Position numbers and translations under genes: made by a program. The notes beneath the pieces are model-generated. The model made no database searches. It worked only from the letters and a program-made list of their open reading frames with translations, and was not told where the DNA came from. DNA of 64,000 bases, taken from contig LMAJ01000007.1 of the NCBI GenBank assembly GCA_001507425.1, forward strand, positions 186,001-250,000. The letters are read 5' to 3'. The DNA comes from Flavobacteriaceae bacterium CRH (lineage in GTDB: Bacteria > Bacteroidota > Bacteroidia > Flavobacteriales > Flavobacteriaceae). Shown here one piece after another: positions 1 to 10,194 of this stretch (the first letter of the stretch is position 1; each line of letters begins with the position of its first letter).

Positions 1-392
1 ATATGGATTGGGGAAATAAAGAAGTTTATACTCACAATGCAGATGGTACAATTACTGTAAAAACATATATTGGAGATTCTAAAACACAAACTCAACTTAA
101 TTCAACAGGAACAGTGAAATTTTCTAATGGAGAAGTAATTGAGATTACTAGTGATGTACAAGATGATCACAGTTATACTTACGATACAAAAAATAATCCT
201 CTTAGAAATGTTTTAGGTTGGAATAAGATCAATTTTATTGATGGTGAGGCAAATGATGTACTTCATAATATGCTTACTGATAAAGTAGGTAGTGAGGTTT
301 GGTACAGCTATACATACACTTATAATGCTGATGGTTATCCTACAAAAAGCGTTGAAAGTGTTGAAGAAGAAACTGTAGAATTGTTCTACTAA
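1..392 (+). CDS. Partial YD-repeat-like lipoprotein (C-terminal part)
   Basis: The reading frame is open at the left window edge and ends at 392; the first visible ATG (position 3) is probably internal. The protein is rich in short Tyr-Thr-Tyr strands (SYTYDTKNNP, YTYTYNADGYPTK) and matches the C-terminal halves of the next two genes, which share the motifs YEYD.KN.P and TYTYNSD.FPTE. I infer it is the first visible member of a tandem family of surface lipoproteins whose signal peptide lies outside the window. The pattern recalls YD/RHS-type repeats, but no RHS core is present. No function can be assigned. A terminator follows directly. Confidence 0.7.
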   Translation, partial: MDWGNKEVYTHNADGTITVKTYIGDSKTQTQLNSTGTVKFSNGEVIEITSDVQDDHSYTYDTKNNPLRNVLGWNKINFIDGEANDVLHNMLTDKVGSEVWYSYTYTYNADGYPTKSVESVEEETVELFY

Positions 393-414
393 CAGTTAAT
401 CTTGAGAAACAAGC

Positions 415-451
415 AAAAAGTCCAATATTGGTAAGATATTGGACTTTTTTT
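415..451 (+). terminator. Rho-independent terminator after the first lipoprotein
   Basis: A hairpin with arms TCCAATAT / ATATTGGA and a 7-nt loop is flanked by A-run and T-run sequence, starting 23 nt after the stop codon. It separates the edge gene from the next two copies. Confidence 0.8.
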
Positions 452-777
452 ATAAGTCAAACTTAGACACAAATAGGCTAACAGTCAAATTATTAATTAG
501 TAGAATTATTGATATTTAAAATAATAAAAAACAGATAAGTTTAGATTTTTTTTGAGAAAAAAGTTACGTGTAATTTTGATTCAAAACATATTTTAGACTT
601 CTGTGAAAAAACCACAATTCGTTGTATAGCTTTGGTTTTTAGTGGATTATGGTTTGATAAATTTCAAAACAGAGAATATCTGTCTTTTTATTGTTAAAAA
701 ATGTTAAAATTTATTAGAAATGTCGATTTCGTTTGCTCTATATTTATTCAAATTTTAAACCTAAAACCTACATCAAA
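452..777. other. AT-rich gap before the second lipoprotein
   Basis: No reading frame of note. A weak second hairpin (AAAAACCA near 606 with TGGTTTTT at 633-640) is visible. I found no convincing TTG-N18-TAnnTTTG promoter; TTCGTTTG at 728-735 is one mismatch from the -7 consensus. Confidence 0.4.
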
Positions 778-1569
778 ATGAAAAAACTTTTACCCTTTTT
801 TGGAGCCTTAGCTCTAATGTTCACATCTTGTTCAAGCGATGATAATGATGCTTCTGCATCGATCAAGCCAAGTAAAATTAACCATATATATCCCGATGCT
901 TCTGATAACTATTTAACGGATGTTAAATATGATGGAAACAAATTAGTTAGTGAAACTGATAGTGATGGTTATAATATTAAATATACGTATACAGGAGATG
1001 TAATTACAAAAAAAGAAGAATTTAATTCTAGTAATCAACTACAAACTACTACAGAATATACGTATGCGAATGGAAAGTTAAGTGCTTCACTTTTAAAACA
1101 GTCCAATAGAGAATTTAAAAGTACGGTAGCATATACTTATTATAAAATAAAATATACCTATAATGCAGATGGTACAGTTTCGTGGGCAGATTTTTATGTT
1201 AATATCTCTACAGGTGAAGAAGAAGCCGGTAATCAGACTGGAAAGTATACGTATAAAGATGGGAATCTAATTACATCTGAAAGTTCTTTTTATAGCCAAA
1301 ATTCTACCTACACATATGAGTATGATGCAAAAAATAATCCATCAAAAAATATAACAGGCGCAAGTCTATTATTGGATTGGGAAGAAACTGCAGCTGCTAA
1401 TAATGTTGTTAAAATTACTCTTACAAGCTCTGGGATTGTAACTAAATCTTCAGATGCAAGTATTTTTAGTACACATACCTACACTTATAACAGCGATAAC
1501 TTTCCAACAGAAGATAAGTCTTATAATAGTGAAGGACAATTAGGAGAAGTAACACAATTTACTTATTAA
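778..1569 (+). CDS. Surface lipoprotein with YTY-type repeats, tandem copy 2
   Basis: The start at 778 is chosen because it opens a lipoprotein signal peptide; an in-frame ATG at 733 would add 15 residues before it. The lipobox is FTSC with Cys18, followed by SSDDND. An acidic run just after the lipid Cys resembles the lipoprotein export signal that sends Bacteroidota lipoproteins to the cell surface, so surface display is inferred. The rest is a series of short Tyr/Thr strands separated by Gly/Asn/Asp turns (KYTYTGD, EYTYANGK, YTYNADGT, YEYDAKNNP), suggesting a repetitive beta structure. The first about 100 nt are nearly identical to the next gene, which begins 18 nt downstream. Function unknown. 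Confidence 0.8.
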   Translation: MKKLLPFFGALALMFTSCSSDDNDASASIKPSKINHIYPDASDNYLTDVKYDGNKLVSETDSDGYNIKYTYTGDVITKKEEFNSSNQLQTTTEYTYANGKLSASLLKQSNREFKSTVAYTYYKIKYTYNADGTVSWADFYVNISTGEEEAGNQTGKYTYKDGNLITSESSFYSQNSTYTYEYDAKNNPSKNITGASLLLDWEETAAANNVVKITLTSSGIVTKSSDASIFSTHTYTYNSDNFPTEDKSYNSEGQLGEVTQFTY

Positions 1570-1587
1570 TAATTAATACAGCCCAAT

Positions 1588-2421
1588 ATGAAAAAACTTT
1601 TACCCTTTTTTGGAGCATTAGCTCTTGTGTTAACATCTTGTTCAAGCGATGATTCTAATGATGCATCTGCATCAATTAAACCAAGTAGAATTACCTATCT
1701 TGACGGAGATAGCGAAACAAGCTATTTTATAGATTACAAATATGACGGAAATAAAATAGTAAGTGAAACAGAAGATGATGGTAGTACTACAAAGTATACC
1801 TATACTGGAGATCTAATAACCAAGAAAGAAGATTTTGGTTCAGATAACCAAGTAGATTACACTACAGAATATACTTACACGAATGGAAAAGTAAGCTCTC
1901 AAATTATGAAATATTCTGAGATCCCAGGTAAAAATTCAAGTTTATCATATTATGATAAACTGAAATATACCTATAATTCAGATAACACCGTTTCTTATGA
2001 AGGATTTTACGTTAGTGCTTCAGCCGGAACAGAAGAAAAGAACGGTTCTTATGGTACACTTACCTTTCAGGATGGTAATTTAATTAAATCTGTAACAACA
2101 GTAAATTATGGTAGTACAGCGACCTACTTTTATGAATATGATACAAAAAACAGTCCTTTTAAAAATGTTACAGGCGGAAGTCTTCTGATTGATAAAGGAT
2201 TTGAGGTTTCAGCTCATAATATTACTAAATATTCCGGAAGTTCAGTATCTGTTGATAAAAAAATCGGATTATCATCTCATGCTGCTAAAAGCGCAGCTTC
2301 AACATCTAATCCGTATATAAATACTTTTACTTATACTTATGATTCCAATGATTTTCCAACTGAAGGAAAATCTTTTGACAGTGATGGAGCATTAAGAGAA
2401 ACTGTAAAGTATACTTATTAA
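1588..2421 (+). CDS. Surface lipoprotein with YTY-type repeats, tandem copy 3
   Basis: The protein has 277 residues with a signal peptide almost identical to the preceding gene: lipobox LTSC, Cys18, then SSDDSND. The same repeat pattern follows (KYTYTGD, EYTYTNGK, YTYNSDNT, YEYDTKNSP, TYTYDSNDFPTE). A Ser/Ala-rich insert near residues 225-250 is absent from copy 2. It lies 18 nt after copy 2 without an obvious promoter, so the two are probably co-transcribed up to the terminator at 2442. The pair looks like a recent tandem duplication in which the N-terminal coding region stayed nearly constant while the body diverged. Function unknown. Confidence 0.8.
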   Translation: MKKLLPFFGALALVLTSCSSDDSNDASASIKPSRITYLDGDSETSYFIDYKYDGNKIVSETEDDGSTTKYTYTGDLITKKEDFGSDNQVDYTTEYTYTNGKVSSQIMKYSEIPGKNSSLSYYDKLKYTYNSDNTVSYEGFYVSASAGTEEKNGSYGTLTFQDGNLIKSVTTVNYGSTATYFYEYDTKNSPFKNVTGGSLLIDKGFEVSAHNITKYSGSSVSVDKKIGLSSHAAKSAASTSNPYINTFTYTYDSNDFPTEGKSFDSDGALRETVKYTY

Positions 2422-2441
2422 GTACCTAAGAATATAATTTT

Positions 2442-2476
2442 AAAAAAAACCAAATACTTCTGTATTTGGTTTTTTT
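2442..2476 (+). terminator. Terminator of the lipoprotein array
   Basis: A-run, then ACCAAATAC / GTATTTGGT with a 4-nt loop, then a run of T. It is a strong intrinsic terminator 20 nt after copy 3. Confidence 0.85.
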
Positions 2477-2518
2477 ATTGGTGAAAATTCGTGAAATTCG
2501 TGTTTAAATAATTAAACC

Positions 2519-3475
2519 ATGCAATTCAGAACCCTAATTCCGCTTTCTAAAACCAATAATCCTATTGATTATACTTCGAAAGTACTTTCTTTTGGTTCCT
2601 GTTTTGCAGAAAATATGGCTGATAAGTTTGATTATTTTAAGTTTCAAAATGAAACAAATCCATTCGGAATTATATTCAATCCGGTTTCGATTGAGAAAAT
2701 AATCGAAAGAACAGTTCTCGAAGAATGGTATACAGAAAAAGATATTTTCTTCTATAACGAGCGCTGGCATTCTTTTGAAACACATTCAGATTTAAGCAAT
2801 TCAGACAGACAAGAATTGCTTGAAACATTAAACAAAGCTATTGAAGTAACCAAAAAGCAGCTAAAACAAGCTACACACATTATTATTACTTACGGCACTT
2901 CCTGGATTTACAGAAATATCGAAAACAATGATATCGTTGCCAATTGTCATAAAGTACCTCAAAAACAATTTTTAAAAGAATTATTACCCGTTGATGTAAT
3001 CCAAAAAAGCATCCAAAATACAATTGATTTAATTCAGGCAATAAATCCGAAAATTAATTTCATTTTCACCATTTCGCCAGTACGTCATATAAAAGACGGT
3101 TTTACAGAAAACCAATTAAGTAAATCACACTTATTTGCCGGATTAGAATCCAATCTGAAATCTAAAATCAATAATCCAAAATCAGAATATTTTCCTTCCT
3201 ACGAAATTATGATGGATGAACTTCGTGACTATCGTTTTTATGCAGAAGATATGCTGCATCCTAATCAGGTAGCAATCGATTATATTTGGTCACGTTTTAG
3301 CGAAAATTATATTTCAGAAAACAGCATTTCAACAATGCAGGAAGTAGACGAAATACAAAAAAGCCTTCGTCACAGAAGCTTCAATCCAGAATCTGAACAG
3401 CATCAGAAATTCTTGGCGAAACTCCAACAAAAAATTGCAGTTATAGGAGAAAAACATTTACATATAAAATTTTAA
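2519..3475 (+). CDS. GSCFA domain-containing protein
   Basis: A 318-residue protein with the family-naming motif GSCFA at residues 26-30 in the context VLSFGSCFAENMA. The C-terminal half carries DMLHPNQVAIDYIW, the Asp/His block expected of an SGNH-type hydrolase fold, and there is a central FIFTISPVRH strand. The GSCFA family is common in Bacteroidota and is thought to be hydrolase-like; the substrate is unknown. There is no signal peptide, so a cytoplasmic location is likely. It starts 98 nt after the previous stop. The segment before it contains AATTCGTGAAATTCGTG, a short direct-repeat stretch. Confidence 0.85.
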   Translation: MQFRTLIPLSKTNNPIDYTSKVLSFGSCFAENMADKFDYFKFQNETNPFGIIFNPVSIEKIIERTVLEEWYTEKDIFFYNERWHSFETHSDLSNSDRQELLETLNKAIEVTKKQLKQATHIIITYGTSWIYRNIENNDIVANCHKVPQKQFLKELLPVDVIQKSIQNTIDLIQAINPKINFIFTISPVRHIKDGFTENQLSKSHLFAGLESNLKSKINNPKSEYFPSYEIMMDELRDYRFYAEDMLHPNQVAIDYIWSRFSENYISENSISTMQEVDEIQKSLRHRSFNPESEQHQKFLAKLQQKIAVIGEKHLHIKF

Positions 3476-3597
3476 TATCTAATTATTTATAAGTAATTTC
3501 TTATATTTTAATATATTTGCTTTTTAATAGAATAATTCATGTTTTGTTTTAATTCCAAACAAGATAAGAAACGAAAGAAGCTAAATTAATTTAAGAA

Positions 3598-4830
3598 ATG
3601 AAACCTTTAAAAGCAAAAACAGGACTGCCCCGTATTATTTATATTGGAAATGATAAACCAGATTTAAAATCAGCACAATTATTTAATTATGAATCTGATG
3701 ATTTAAGCATCCTGTACTTAAAGAATGATAAAAATATTAATAAGCATATTATTGCATTCAATCCGGATTGTATCATAACAACAGGAAATTCTTGTCTTAA
3801 TTATCAAAATCTAATGAACTTATCATTAGATATAAGAAGAAGATGGATAAATTTACCGGATCCCAAAATAGATGAAATTGGAGAAATCGCTTATCGCTGT
3901 GCGATGAATTATATATTATCAACTCAAACGCATGATTTAATTTCCTTTTTCACGCCAATTTATAATACAGGCGAAACTTTGCTCCGAACTTATGAGTCTG
4001 TAAAAAATCAAACCTATCATAATTGGGAATGGGTAATAGTGAACGATTCTAATGATGATGGAAAAACCTTAAAAATTGCCCAGGATTTGGCAGCAAATGA
4101 TGTAAGGATTAAAGTATATGATTTTAAAGAAAAATCAGGAGGACTAATTGGCGAAGTAAAACATCGCGCTGCCTGTATGTGCACCGGAGATTATCTGGCA
4201 GAATTAGATCATGACGATTACCTGCTGCCAGATTGTGCGTTTAATATTATAGAAGCATTTAAAAAATATCCAGAAGTTGGATTTGTATATTCTGATTGTG
4301 CAGAAGTTGACCAAAACTGGAATTCATTAACTTATCCTAACGGATTTGCTTTTGGATACGGAAAGTATGAAAACCAGTTTGTTATGGGAAGATTGATGAA
4401 AGTTTATATTTCCATGAATATTAATCCAAAAACAATCCGCCATATTGTTGGTGTTCCCAATCATATTCGGGTTTGGAGAAAATCAGTCTATCATCAAATC
4501 GGAGGGCATAACAGAAGATTGTCGATTGCCGATGATTATGAATTATTCGTAAGAACTTTTCTTGCGACCAAATTATTAAGAATTCCCAAAATAAGCTATC
4601 TGCAGTTTATTTATTCTAACGAAAATGCTGCAAATACTCACGACGCAGCCCGGGCAGATATACAGCGAAGAGTTAGGACAATTGCTGCCTTTTATAATGA
4701 AAAAATAAAACAGCGTTTTGAAGAAATGGGTGTCACAGACTGGGCTTATGAAGCAAATCCACTACATCCGATAGGAACCCAAAGCAGGTTTGGAAAAGAA
4801 GAAGGCTATGTAAACCTTATCGATAATTAA
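3598..4830 (+). CDS. Family 2 glycosyltransferase
   Basis: A 410-residue protein with a GT-A domain beginning near residue 117 (ISFFTPIYNTGETLLRTYES, then WEWVIVNDSNDDG). The metal/nucleotide-sugar binding block is LAELDHDDYLLPD, with the acidic cluster DHDD at 204-207. About 115 residues precede the GT domain and do not match a family I recognise. There are no transmembrane segments, so it is probably a cytoplasmic or peripheral sugar transferase. No other polysaccharide genes sit beside it, so donor and acceptor are unknown. A -7-like TATATTTG lies at 3512-3519 without a matching -33 TTG. Confidence 0.85.
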   Translation: MKPLKAKTGLPRIIYIGNDKPDLKSAQLFNYESDDLSILYLKNDKNINKHIIAFNPDCIITTGNSCLNYQNLMNLSLDIRRRWINLPDPKIDEIGEIAYRCAMNYILSTQTHDLISFFTPIYNTGETLLRTYESVKNQTYHNWEWVIVNDSNDDGKTLKIAQDLAANDVRIKVYDFKEKSGGLIGEVKHRAACMCTGDYLAELDHDDYLLPDCAFNIIEAFKKYPEVGFVYSDCAEVDQNWNSLTYPNGFAFGYGKYENQFVMGRLMKVYISMNINPKTIRHIVGVPNHIRVWRKSVYHQIGGHNRRLSIADDYELFVRTFLATKLLRIPKISYLQFIYSNENAANTHDAARADIQRRVRTIAAFYNEKIKQRFEEMGVTDWAYEANPLHPIGTQSRFGKEEGYVNLIDN

Positions 4831-5102
4831 TATATTCAGGCATAACCTCAAAATTTTAAAAATAATGCATCTGTAAATATTTTAAATTACGGGAAATTAA
4901 AATATTTACAACTAATTTATCCATCAAATTCAATTAAAAAATCAATATTAACATATAGGAAATTAACTATTCAACAATATAATTTTAGAATAATTGCGCA
5001 TAATTATGTAAATTGTTAAAGCAGAAATGTCAGATTTTTGTAATCTGTATAAGTATGCTTTTTTTGTAAGCATATTTTTAATCTAACGTGTTTTGTTGAC
5101 GT

Positions 5103-8100
5103 ATGAATAAAAAAACAATTCATTTTCTTAAAAAAACACTACGTATACTACTTTGGTGCGTGGGTTCTGTCGTTGCGCTATTATTACTTCTAATTATATT
5201 AATTCAGGTACCGTCAATTCAAAATTATGCTAAGGACAAAGCCGTAAACTACCTTCATAATAAAATTAAAACCAAAGTTTCGCTAGATCATATTTCAATT
5301 AAATTTCCTAAAGATGTAGTTCTTGAAGGTTTTTATTTTGAAGATCAAAACAAAGATACGTTGTTGGCAGGTAAACGATTAGAAGTTGATGTTGATCTTT
5401 TTAAATTGGTTAGCAGCGAACTCGAAATCAATTCAGTTTCGCTGGAAAATGTTAATGCCAATATTTCAAGAAATAAAGATGGCGTTTTCAATTTCGATTA
5501 TATCATAAAAGCTTTCGAATCTAAAGAACCAAAAGTTGTAGATCCTGATAGTAAACCTTTCAAAATATCGGTTGTAAACGTAAATCTTGACAATGTAAAT
5601 TTTAATTTTAAAGATGATTTTGCCAAAAATGATGTAAAGGTAAAATTGACGCATTTTGACACCAAATTCAATAAATTCGATTTAGATAAAATGGATTTCG
5701 ATATTCCGAATATTAATTTAAACGGATTGAAATTGGTTTTGGATCAGGACGCTGTAGAAAAAATTGCTGAAGTTTCTGTTGAAACCGTTGATACCATTTC
5801 GAAACGAAAAGACTTCAAATTAAAATTAGATAAAATAAGTTTATCAAAAATTGATGTTTCTTATGATAATAAAGATTCAAAATTAGATTCAGGAATAAAA
5901 CTGGGGAATTTAGATTTAACAGTAAATGAAATTGATTTAAACAAACAGCTTTTAGATTTTGATTCATTCGAATTAAAAAACTTAAAAGGAAACTTACGTT
6001 TAGGTGCAAAAGACAAAAAACTAAAAACGCCAAGTTTAGATTCTACTTCCATCAAACAAACAGGCTGGAAAGTAAGGCTGAACGATGTTGATATCCAGAA
6101 TATAGCATTCAAATTTGATGATATGCAATCAAAACCAACTCAAAAAGGAATTGATTACAGCCATTTAGATTTGAGCAAATTTAATCTTCAAGCAGATAAA
6201 TTATATTACGGAAACGATACGATTTCAGGAAATATAAAATCGCTTGCCGCAAGTGAAAAACGCGGATTAGAAATACAGTCTTTAAAAACGAATTTCTTTT
6301 ACGGACCTAAAAATGCATCTCTGGAGAATTTATATGTGAGAACGCCTCAAACGCTTTTGCAGAATAAAATAACACTGAAATATGCATCTCTTGCCGCGTT
6401 AAAAAAAGATATTGCAAATCTTGCCATAGACGCCAATTTAAATCAATCAAAAGTTGGGTTTAAAGACATTTTGTTATTTGTTCCGGATTTACAAAACACA
6501 AATCCGTTTAAGGGAAATCCAAATGCGATTTTGTATTTGAATACACGCCTGAACGGCAAAATAAAAGACCTGAATATTCCGTTGTTCGAAATGAGCGGAA
6601 TAGGAACTACAAGAGTTTCCCTTTCGGGGAAAATTACCGGTTTGCCAGATGCCAAAAAAGTGTATTACGATTTAGATATCAAAAAACTTTCAAGCACTTC
6701 AAAAGATGTATATTCTTTTGTGCCGGCAGGAACAATTCCGAAAAACATTCAATTGCCTTCTCAATTTAATTTAATTGGAAAATTTAAAGGTTCGGTTCAG
6801 AATTTTAAAACCAATCTGGCTTTAAACAGTAGTTTCGGAAATGCAAAAGTCGATGCTTTATTTGACCAGCGCGTTAAGAAAAAAGAAAAATACGATGCAA
6901 CAGTTTATTTGCTTGATTTTGATTTAGGAAGGTTGATCAAAAACGATTCTATCGGAAAAATTACGCTTAAAGCGAAAGTTAAAGGAAAAGGTTTAGACCC
7001 GAAAACGGCGCAGGCTGACTTGGACGGAATTGTGCAAAAAGCTGTTTTTAATAAATATACGTACAGAGATTTAGCCTTAAAAGGAAATATCGAAAACGGA
7101 TCTTTTGCCGTAAAATCCGGAATGAAAGACCCTAATTTGAATTTCAATTTAGTAGCGAGCGGAAATACGAAAGACAAATATCCATCAATTAAATTGAAAT
7201 TAAACCTGGATATTGCTGATCTTGAAAAACTAAACCTGCACGCAGGCCCGATGAAATTGCGTGGAAATATCGATGCTGATGTTGCCAACAGTAATCCTAA
7301 TTTTTTAAACGGAAAAGTGTTTCTTTCTAACATTCAGATTTTGCAGGATGCGGAACCAATTGTTTTAGATTCGGTTCGTGTAATTGCTTTTTCAGACAAT
7401 ACGAGAAACAATATCAAAATCTCATCTCAGTTTTTAAAAGCTGAAGTGGACGGAAAATACAAATTGACAACCTTAGTTGCGGCGGTAAAAAAATCGTTGT
7501 CAAAATACATCGACTTAAAAAATCCGAAAGCCAATGGAGAAGCAGACGAACAACGCTTGGCTTTTACATTAACTGTAGATAACGATCCGATTCTGTTTAA
7601 ACTAATTCCGAAACTGACAGGTTTTGAGCCCATTAAAATTACAGGAAAATACAATAATGTTGCCGATTCTTTAGAAATTAAAGGAACGATTCCGAGAATT
7701 ACTTACGGAAATAATACCATTGCAGATGGAAAAATCAATATCGAAGCCAAAGAAAATGCATTAGAATATTTAGTTTCTGTGGCTACAATTGAAAGTGGTT
7801 CATTAAAAGTTCCGTTTACAAGTTTATCCGGAAAAGTCGAAAATAATATACTGACTTACGCGCTTGAAGTTCAGGATGCAAAACAAAAACAACAATATTT
7901 TATTGCCGGAGAATTTAAATCAGAAGACTCTAAAAATATCTTTAAAATAGATGCGGAGAACTTCGTTTTAAATTACGACAAATGGAATGTAGATCCTGAA
8001 AACGCAATTGAATTTGGAGGCAAAAGACTTTATATCAATAAATTTTATTTAGCCAATGGCGGAAACGAATTAAAAATTCAATCGCAAGGCACGCAGGATA

Positions 8101-10190
8101 ATGCGCCTTTGCAAGTTGATTTTGTGAACTTTAAAATTGAGACCATTATGAATATGGTCAAAAAAGATAAATTGTTGATGCAAGGTTTGATCAACGGAAA
8201 TGCCGTGGTCGAAAATGTTATGACAAACCCAACTTTTACATCAGATTTAAAAATAGATGATTTTGCTTTTAGAGGCGAACCCGTTGGTGATATTGCCATA
8301 AAAGTCGATAATAAAACCAATAATTCTCTGGCAGCAAATGTTACGCTTAGCGGAGAAGGAAATGACGTTAACGTAAATGGAAATTACAGAATCAACGACG
8401 GAAATTTAGATTTTAATGTTGATATCAATAAGTTGACGATCAAAAGTATTCAGGGTTTCACAATGGGGAATGTGACCGAAGGAAGCGGAGATTTATCAGG
8501 TAGTTTTAAAATTACAGGAAATGGAAGTGCACCAAAAGTGGCTGGCGAATTAAATTTTAATAATGCAGCTTTTAGAATCAAACAATTGAATTCTTACTTT
8601 AAAACAGATCAGGAAAAAATCACTTTTAATAATGATGTCATAACGTTTGATAAGTTTACACTTAATGACGAAAATGACAATACTTTATATGTTGACGGAA
8701 CTATTCAATCTCCGGATTTTAAAAATTATAATTTCGGTTTAACTGTTGTTGCCAACGATTTTAGAGCCATACATTCTAAAGCAGCAGACAATGATTTATT
8801 TTACGGAGATTTATTTTTAGACACCAAATTAAATATAAAAGGAACATTAGAAAGCCCATTTATTGGTGGAAATATCAAAATAAAAGATGAAACCAAATTC
8901 TCTGTTGTTTTGCCACAATCAGATCCTTCAATCGCTGACAGAGAAGGAATTGTAGAGTTTGTCGATGAAGATAATTTATATCTGAAACAAACGGTTGCGA
9001 TGCAGGAAAAGCTCAATCAATCAGAGTTAAAAGGAATGGATGTAAGTGTTGATATTACAATCGATAAAAATGCAGAACTTACATTAGTTATTGATAAAGG
9101 AAACGGAGATTACCTGAACCTTAAAGGAGAAGCGCAACTTACCGGAGGAATCGATCCTTCTGGAAAAACGACTTTAACGGGTAAATACGAATTTTCAGAA
9201 GGAGCGTATGAAATGAATTTCAATATGATCCGTAGAAAATTCGATATTCAAAAAGGAAGTTATATCATCTGGAATGGCGAACCAACAATGGCAACTTTAA
9301 ATATTACAGCTATTTATAAAGTAGAAACAGCGCCAATCGATTTATTAGGAAATCAATTAGCCGTAAGTCCAACAATTCGAAATACATACAAACAAAAAAT
9401 TCCGTTTCAGACACATTTGAAAATGAAAGGCGAATTGCTGAAACCGGAAATCTCTTTTGATATTGTGCTTCCAGATGGAAATTATGATGTTTCATCAGAT
9501 ATTGTTTCGGCTTCTCAGGCAAAACTAGAGCAATTACGACAAGATCCGGCAGAATTGAACAAACAGGTTTTTGCACTTTTATTATTGAACCGATTTATAG
9601 GTGAAAATCCGTTCGCAAGTGAAAGCGGCGGAACAAGTGCAGAATCATTGGCAAGACAAAGTGTGAGCAAAATATTATCTCAACAATTAAATGATCTTGC
9701 AGGACAATTGGTAAAAGGTGTTGAGTTAGAATTTGACTTAGAATCGACTGATGATTACACGACCGGAACAAGAGAAAACAGAACCGATTTGAATGTTGGT
9801 GTTTCTAAAAAATTGCTTGACGACCGATTAAAAGTAACTGTAGGAAGTAGTTTTGGAGTAGAAGGCCAGGAACGCGCCAACGAAGAAAGCACCAATATTG
9901 CAGGCGACGTTGCGCTGGATTATCAACTTACAAAAGACGGCCGATACATGGTTCGTGCGTATCGTAAAAACGAATATCAGGTTGCGGTAGAAGGACAGGT
10001 TGTTGAGACTGGAGTTGCGTTTATTATTACGATGAGTTACAATAAATTTCGCGAACTTTTTCATCGTAGTGCCGCAGAAAAAGAAATGATTAAAGAAGAA
10101 AAATTGCGCAAAGAAAAACGAAAACTCAAAGAAAAAGAAGAAAAAGAAAAAGAAGAAAATCAAGTTGTTGGAAATGAGCAAAAAACATAA
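5103..10190 (+). CDS. tamB: Translocation and assembly module inner-membrane protein TamB
   Basis: A 1695-residue protein with one N-terminal membrane anchor (about residues 11-33), then a long AsmA-like start (QVPSIQNYAKDKAVNYL) and more than 1300 residues of repetitive beta-strand sequence. It ends in a TamB/DUF490 C-terminal domain (for example SQQLNDLAGQLVKGVELEF and a final barrel-like strand region). The last 45 residues are a Lys/Glu-rich tail (EKEEKEKEE). TamB proteins bridge the periplasm and work with an outer-membrane Omp85 partner in envelope biogenesis. That partner is the next gene, starting about 5 nt after this stop, which supports the call. Two small hairpins (5031-5047 and 5053-5073) precede the start. 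Confidence 0.93.
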   Translation: MNKKTIHFLKKTLRILLWCVGSVVALLLLLIILIQVPSIQNYAKDKAVNYLHNKIKTKVSLDHISIKFPKDVVLEGFYFEDQNKDTLLAGKRLEVDVDLFKLVSSELEINSVSLENVNANISRNKDGVFNFDYIIKAFESKEPKVVDPDSKPFKISVVNVNLDNVNFNFKDDFAKNDVKVKLTHFDTKFNKFDLDKMDFDIPNINLNGLKLVLDQDAVEKIAEVSVETVDTISKRKDFKLKLDKISLSKIDVSYDNKDSKLDSGIKLGNLDLTVNEIDLNKQLLDFDSFELKNLKGNLRLGAKDKKLKTPSLDSTSIKQTGWKVRLNDVDIQNIAFKFDDMQSKPTQKGIDYSHLDLSKFNLQADKLYYGNDTISGNIKSLAASEKRGLEIQSLKTNFFYGPKNASLENLYVRTPQTLLQNKITLKYASLAALKKDIANLAIDANLNQSKVGFKDILLFVPDLQNTNPFKGNPNAILYLNTRLNGKIKDLNIPLFEMSGIGTTRVSLSGKITGLPDAKKVYYDLDIKKLSSTSKDVYSFVPAGTIPKNIQLPSQFNLIGKFKGSVQNFKTNLALNSSFGNAKVDALFDQRVKKKEKYDATVYLLDFDLGRLIKNDSIGKITLKAKVKGKGLDPKTAQADLDGIVQKAVFNKYTYRDLALKGNIENGSFAVKSGMKDPNLNFNLVASGNTKDKYPSIKLKLNLDIADLEKLNLHAGPMKLRGNIDADVANSNPNFLNGKVFLSNIQILQDAEPIVLDSVRVIAFSDNTRNNIKISSQFLKAEVDGKYKLTTLVAAVKKSLSKYIDLKNPKANGEADEQRLAFTLTVDNDPILFKLIPKLTGFEPIKITGKYNNVADSLEIKGTIPRITYGNNTIADGKINIEAKENALEYLVSVATIESGSLKVPFTSLSGKVENNILTYALEVQDAKQKQQYFIAGEFKSEDSKNIFKIDAENFVLNYDKWNVDPENAIEFGGKRLYINKFYLANGGNELKIQSQGTQDNAPLQVDFVNFKIETIMNMVKKDKLLMQGLINGNAVVENVMTNPTFTSDLKIDDFAFRGEPVGDIAIKVDNKTNNSLAANVTLSGEGNDVNVNGNYRINDGNLDFNVDINKLTIKSIQGFTMGNVTEGSGDLSGSFKITGNGSAPKVAGELNFNNAAFRIKQLNSYFKTDQEKITFNNDVITFDKFTLNDENDNTLYVDGTIQSPDFKNYNFGLTVVANDFRAIHSKAADNDLFYGDLFLDTKLNIKGTLESPFIGGNIKIKDETKFSVVLPQSDPSIADREGIVEFVDEDNLYLKQTVAMQEKLNQSELKGMDVSVDITIDKNAELTLVIDKGNGDYLNLKGEAQLTGGIDPSGKTTLTGKYEFSEGAYEMNFNMIRRKFDIQKGSYIIWNGEPTMATLNITAIYKVETAPIDLLGNQLAVSPTIRNTYKQKIPFQTHLKMKGELLKPEISFDIVLPDGNYDVSSDIVSASQAKLEQLRQDPAELNKQVFALLLLNRFIGENPFASESGGTSAESLARQSVSKILSQQLNDLAGQLVKGVELEFDLESTDDYTTGTRENRTDLNVGVSKKLLDDRLKVTVGSSFGVEGQERANEESTNIAGDVALDYQLTKDGRYMVRAYRKNEYQVAVEGQVVETGVAFIITMSYNKFRELFHRSAAEKEMIKEEKLRKEKRKLKEKEEKEKEENQVVGNEQKT

Positions 10191-10194
10191 TATA

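Noticed and set aside
733-777. Upstream start for the second lipoprotein
   Set aside because: It would place 15 residues before a perfect lipoprotein signal peptide.
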